From an uncultured Deferribacteraceae bacterium (lineage in GTDB: Bacteria; Chrysiogenota; Deferribacteres; CAMZNJ01), in the NCBI GenBank assembly GCA_947313855.1, contig CAMZNS010000035.1, forward strand, positions 8,279 through 72,278: DNA of 64,000 nucleotides, written 5' to 3'. Every line of letters starts with the position of its first letter. Position 1 is the stretch's first letter. The position numbers and the translations under genes are program-made. The notes below the pieces were generated by a model. The model worked only from the letters and a program-made list of their open reading frames with translations, had not been told where the DNA came from and did no database searches. Shown here in pieces: positions 61,720-64,000 of this stretch.

Positions 61720-63048
61720 ATGAACACAACGAAAACACAACCTCCATACCGCATAAACCTAAACCAATACCCTGAAAGTGTTGCCCTTGTACATCAAGCC
61801 GTTGTTGAGGTTGCAAAAAAACATAACTTCGACGTGTACCTCGTTGGTGGGATGGTGCGTCAGGGTATCACAAACACAAACACAAACACAAACACAAACA
61901 CAAACACAAACACCGACATGGACTACGTACCCTTCCTACGCAACAGCACCAACAGCACCAACAGCACCAACAACACCGACTACCTCCAATTCGCCGAGCT
62001 TGTTGCACACAAACTACGCACAAAAGGTGTCCACTTCAAAGACAACACTCGACTCAACATCACCCCCCACAAACAAAACATACTCTTCCCTAAAGCAACA
62101 AACAACAACCTAAGCATCACTGTCGACATATCCAAACCACGGGGAGCAACAATCGAACACGACCTTACCCAACGCGACTTCACCATCAACAACCTCGCAA
62201 TGGACATGAACAACACCGTAATCGGCAACCCAAAAGACATACTGCACAAAACTATTCGCGTTGTCAACGTATCCGCCCTCAAAAACGACCCCCTAAGGGT
62301 ACTGCGTGCATATCGGTTCCAAAGCACACTGGGCTACACCATCCACCCACAAACATGCAACCTCATGGGCGAAAACCAACACCTCCTAAAGGGTATCCCC
62401 GCGGAAAGAATACTGAAAGAGGTGCGAAATATTTTCGCAAGTAGCAACCTCGACACCATGCTACAAACCCTCTACGCCATGGACAAAAATGGCATCATAC
62501 CGATTATTTTTGACGACACAAGCATACGCCTCGAAACCCTAAATACCATCGCAAACAGCAAACATAACAACAATTACAATTGGTGGCACAAACTGCAAAA
62601 CTACCCCCACGCCTTCGAAATACTCTTCAGCACCACCATACGACTGTCAAATAACCCCACAACAACGCTACGAAATGCCGCCATGTCAAATAGTGAGCAA
62701 AAACTAGTCCGAACCCTCTATCAGCTCTGTGCAAACACACAAAGTCCACTTACCACAGAGCAGATCTGGATGCACTACAACCTAATCGAAAGCATAAAAT
62801 GGGTCTACAAACTGCAAAATAATCGCACAAATATGGAGAAACTAAACGCAATACTCGCAACCCTCAACAGACAAAAAGGGCTCACCCTAACAGGAAACAC
62901 ACTAATCGAACACGGTTTCCAACCTGGCAAACAATTCAAAACTATTCTACTAAACGGACAAATCGCAATGGCAACAACAACCGACACCATGGATAAAATA
63001 ATCGAACAGCTCAAAAAAGACTACCCCATGGAACCAAACAAGAACTAA
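61720..63048 (+). CDS. CCA tRNA nucleotidyltransferase family protein with a microsatellite in the catalytic head
   Basis: Class II nucleotidyltransferase of the CCA-adding/poly(A) polymerase family (442 residues). The head starts YLVGGMVRQG, where the family has GGxVRD, then the DxD metal motif DMDYV. Between them lie seven Thr-Asn pairs from perfect ACAAAC hexamers (61870-61911), followed after DxD by three NST units (61942-61968). RRDFTxN is kept as QRDFTINNLAMD, then DPLRVLRAYRF and AERILKEVRN. The tRNA gene here lacks CCA, so such an activity is needed. Asp to Gln after VR plus the repeat may alter catalysis; other family members could do CCA addition instead. Confidence 0.85.
   Translation: MNTTKTQPPYRINLNQYPESVALVHQAVVEVAKKHNFDVYLVGGMVRQGITNTNTNTNTNTNTNTDMDYVPFLRNSTNSTNSTNNTDYLQFAELVAHKLRTKGVHFKDNTRLNITPHKQNILFPKATNNNLSITVDISKPRGATIEHDLTQRDFTINNLAMDMNNTVIGNPKDILHKTIRVVNVSALKNDPLRVLRAYRFQSTLGYTIHPQTCNLMGENQHLLKGIPAERILKEVRNIFASSNLDTMLQTLYAMDKNGIIPIIFDDTSIRLETLNTIANSKHNNNYNWWHKLQNYPHAFEILFSTTIRLSNNPTTTLRNAAMSNSEQKLVRTLYQLCANTQSPLTTEQIWMHYNLIESIKWVYKLQNNRTNMEKLNAILATLNRQKGLTLTGNTLIEHGFQPGKQFKTILLNGQIAMATTTDTMDKIIEQLKKDYPMEPNKN
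61870..61911. repeat. Hexanucleotide microsatellite (ACAAAC)7 in the CCA-enzyme gene
   Basis: Seven perfect units between the GGxVR and DxD motifs, in frame as Thr-Asn. Confidence 0.98.
61942..61968. repeat. 9-bp repeat (AACAGCACC)3 in the CCA-enzyme gene
   Basis: Three perfect units, in frame as Asn-Ser-Thr, about 10 codons after the DxD motif. Confidence 0.97.
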
Positions 63049-63066
63049 AAAATAAAAGGGGGGGCT

Positions 63067-63678
63067 ATGGTATACATCGGACTAACAGGTGGCGTGTGTT
63101 GCGGAAAATCCCTAGTCGCACACTACTTCGAACAACTCGGAACCACAACTATCGACCTCGACGCACTAGCAAAACAAGCAACACAACCGAATCAAACTGC
63201 ATACCACAAAATTGTTGAAACATTTGGGAAAAACATACTCGACAACAACAACAATATTCAACGAAAAACCTTGAGACAAATTATATTCAACAACCCCAAT
63301 GCAAAAAAACAGCTGGAAAATATCGTCCTGCCCGCACTCGAACAACTCGAACACAACATCGTAACAAAACTGGACACCAATCAACAAAAAATAGTTATCA
63401 CACACGGTGCAACAATCATCGAAACAGGGTGGTATCAGAAATACCAAAAAATAATCGTGGTCAGTGCACCACCACAAACGCAACTACAACGACTCATAAA
63501 ACGCGACAATATGGACGAAATGACCGCAACAAAAATGATCGAAGCACAACTCTCAAACAACGAAAGAGAGCGATACGCCAACATCGTAATACAAAATAAT
63601 GGGAACAAACAAAACCTGAAAACTCAGGTGGAAGAGGTGTACAATAAAATATTGACTGAAAGGGAGTTGTGGAAATAA
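63067..63678 (+). CDS. coaE: Dephospho-CoA kinase
   Basis: Final step of coenzyme A synthesis (203 residues). The P-loop GLTGGVCCGKS, IDLDALAKQATQPN (DADxIxxxL region) and RLIKRDNMDEMTATKMIEAQ lid are typical. AAGGGGGGGG lies close before the ATG. Third gene of recF-cca-coaE, 18 bases after the CCA gene. Strongly A/C-rich codon use like its two neighbours. Confidence 0.93.
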   Translation: MVYIGLTGGVCCGKSLVAHYFEQLGTTTIDLDALAKQATQPNQTAYHKIVETFGKNILDNNNNIQRKTLRQIIFNNPNAKKQLENIVLPALEQLEHNIVTKLDTNQQKIVITHGATIIETGWYQKYQKIIVVSAPPQTQLQRLIKRDNMDEMTATKMIEAQLSNNERERYANIVIQNNGNKQNLKTQVEEVYNKILTERELWK

Positions 63679-63702
63679 TCGACACTAACACTAACGCCAA
63701 CA

Positions 63703-64000
63703 CTAACGCGAACGAGTCTCCATCTGGATCAATGCCCCCATATCCTGCGGGATACGACTGGCACCATAAAACTTCTGCGGGTACTGATCAGCAACCATAG
63801 CACCCGAACCCAACAAACCAAAAACAGCCACAAGCTCCTTGAAATTACCTTCAGACCCCGAAACACCGCCCGATGAAGCACCACCACTCCGCGACTCGAT
63901 TAAATGGGAAGCATACTCGTTGTTCAAGGTCGAAAACAGCTTCGACAGGGCTTCGCCACTGGTCATGGCACCGGATAGGCTTGCACTGCTCGTGTCGGTG
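63703..64000 (-). CDS. Unknown protein, C-terminal part only
   Basis: Minus-strand frame open to the window edge; its last 98 residues are seen. It has a low-complexity Ser/Gly stretch (SRSGGASSGGVSGSEG) followed by NFKELVAVFGLLGSGAMVADQYP and ends GALIQMETRSR. I do not recognise the family. It converges on coaE with a 24-base gap. The start is beyond base 64000. Confidence 0.6.
   Translation of the reverse strand, partial: TDTSSASLSGAMTSGEALSKLFSTLNNEYASHLIESRSGGASSGGVSGSEGNFKELVAVFGLLGSGAMVADQYPQKFYGASRIPQDMGALIQMETRSR

Overview
The window is a gene-dense stretch of a bacterial chromosome with about 50 protein genes, one tRNA, and no rRNA, phage, insertion sequence or CRISPR array. The lpxC fragment (lipid A synthesis), three predicted lipoproteins and a pseudaminic-acid gene cluster point to a Gram-negative (diderm), probably flagellated cell. 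Several features argue against a gammaproteobacterium and fit Deferribacterota- or Desulfobacterota-like lineages: the gene order ffh-rpsP-khpA-rimM-trmD-rplS, a TrmD fused to a second SPOUT methyltransferase domain, an endonuclease-type MutL, the hisS-aspS pair, an xseB-ispA-dxs-tlyA-nadK-recN run, and a separate pyrB-pyrC-pyrE. The phylum is an inference from gene content, not from a search.

Layout. 1-6 kb: end of lpxC, a purine permease with a structured leader, ileS. 6-11.6 kb: a DsbA-like lipoprotein and a degenerate second copy, then mutL, miaA, hfq. 11.9-18.2 kb (minus strand): comEB-glyA, a LysM lipoprotein, hisS-aspS. 18.5-28.3 kb (plus): peroxiredoxin, the xseB-ispA-dxs-tlyA-nadK-recN run, dedA, birA. 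28.4-35.2 kb: a RodZ-like protein, an IscS/IscU/Nfu iron-sulfur set, a DUF72 protein, a large lipoprotein with a degenerate GDPD-like domain. 35.4-41 kb (minus): ribosomal protein and SRP genes. 41.6-47.8 kb: a divergent DUF1015 protein, a DUF4336 protein, rho, ligA. 48-54.8 kb: pyrBCE, trkA-trkH, tRNA-Ile. 55-64 kb: galE, pseG-pseF-pseC-pseB, then divergent recF, a CCA-adding enzyme, coaE, and a truncated unknown gene.

The most unusual property is an abundance of short tandem repeats. They lie in spacers just after stop codons (after the DsbA-like gene, recN, the DUF1015 gene, pyrE, galE) and inside conserved housekeeping genes as in-frame additions (HisRS, IspA, Dxs, NadK, Ffh, TrkA, PseC, RecF and, in its catalytic head, the CCA-adding enzyme). 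Units of 15 bp dominate and several arrays share a GGTGC(G) core. The second main observation is that the cysteine desulfurase-like protein beside iscU keeps the sulfur-carrying Cys but has Asn where the PLP-binding Lys should be. Other points are two promoter/start arrangements suggesting leaderless mRNAs, paralogues or family members that have lost catalytic motifs, and spacer direct repeats set 70-71 bp apart.
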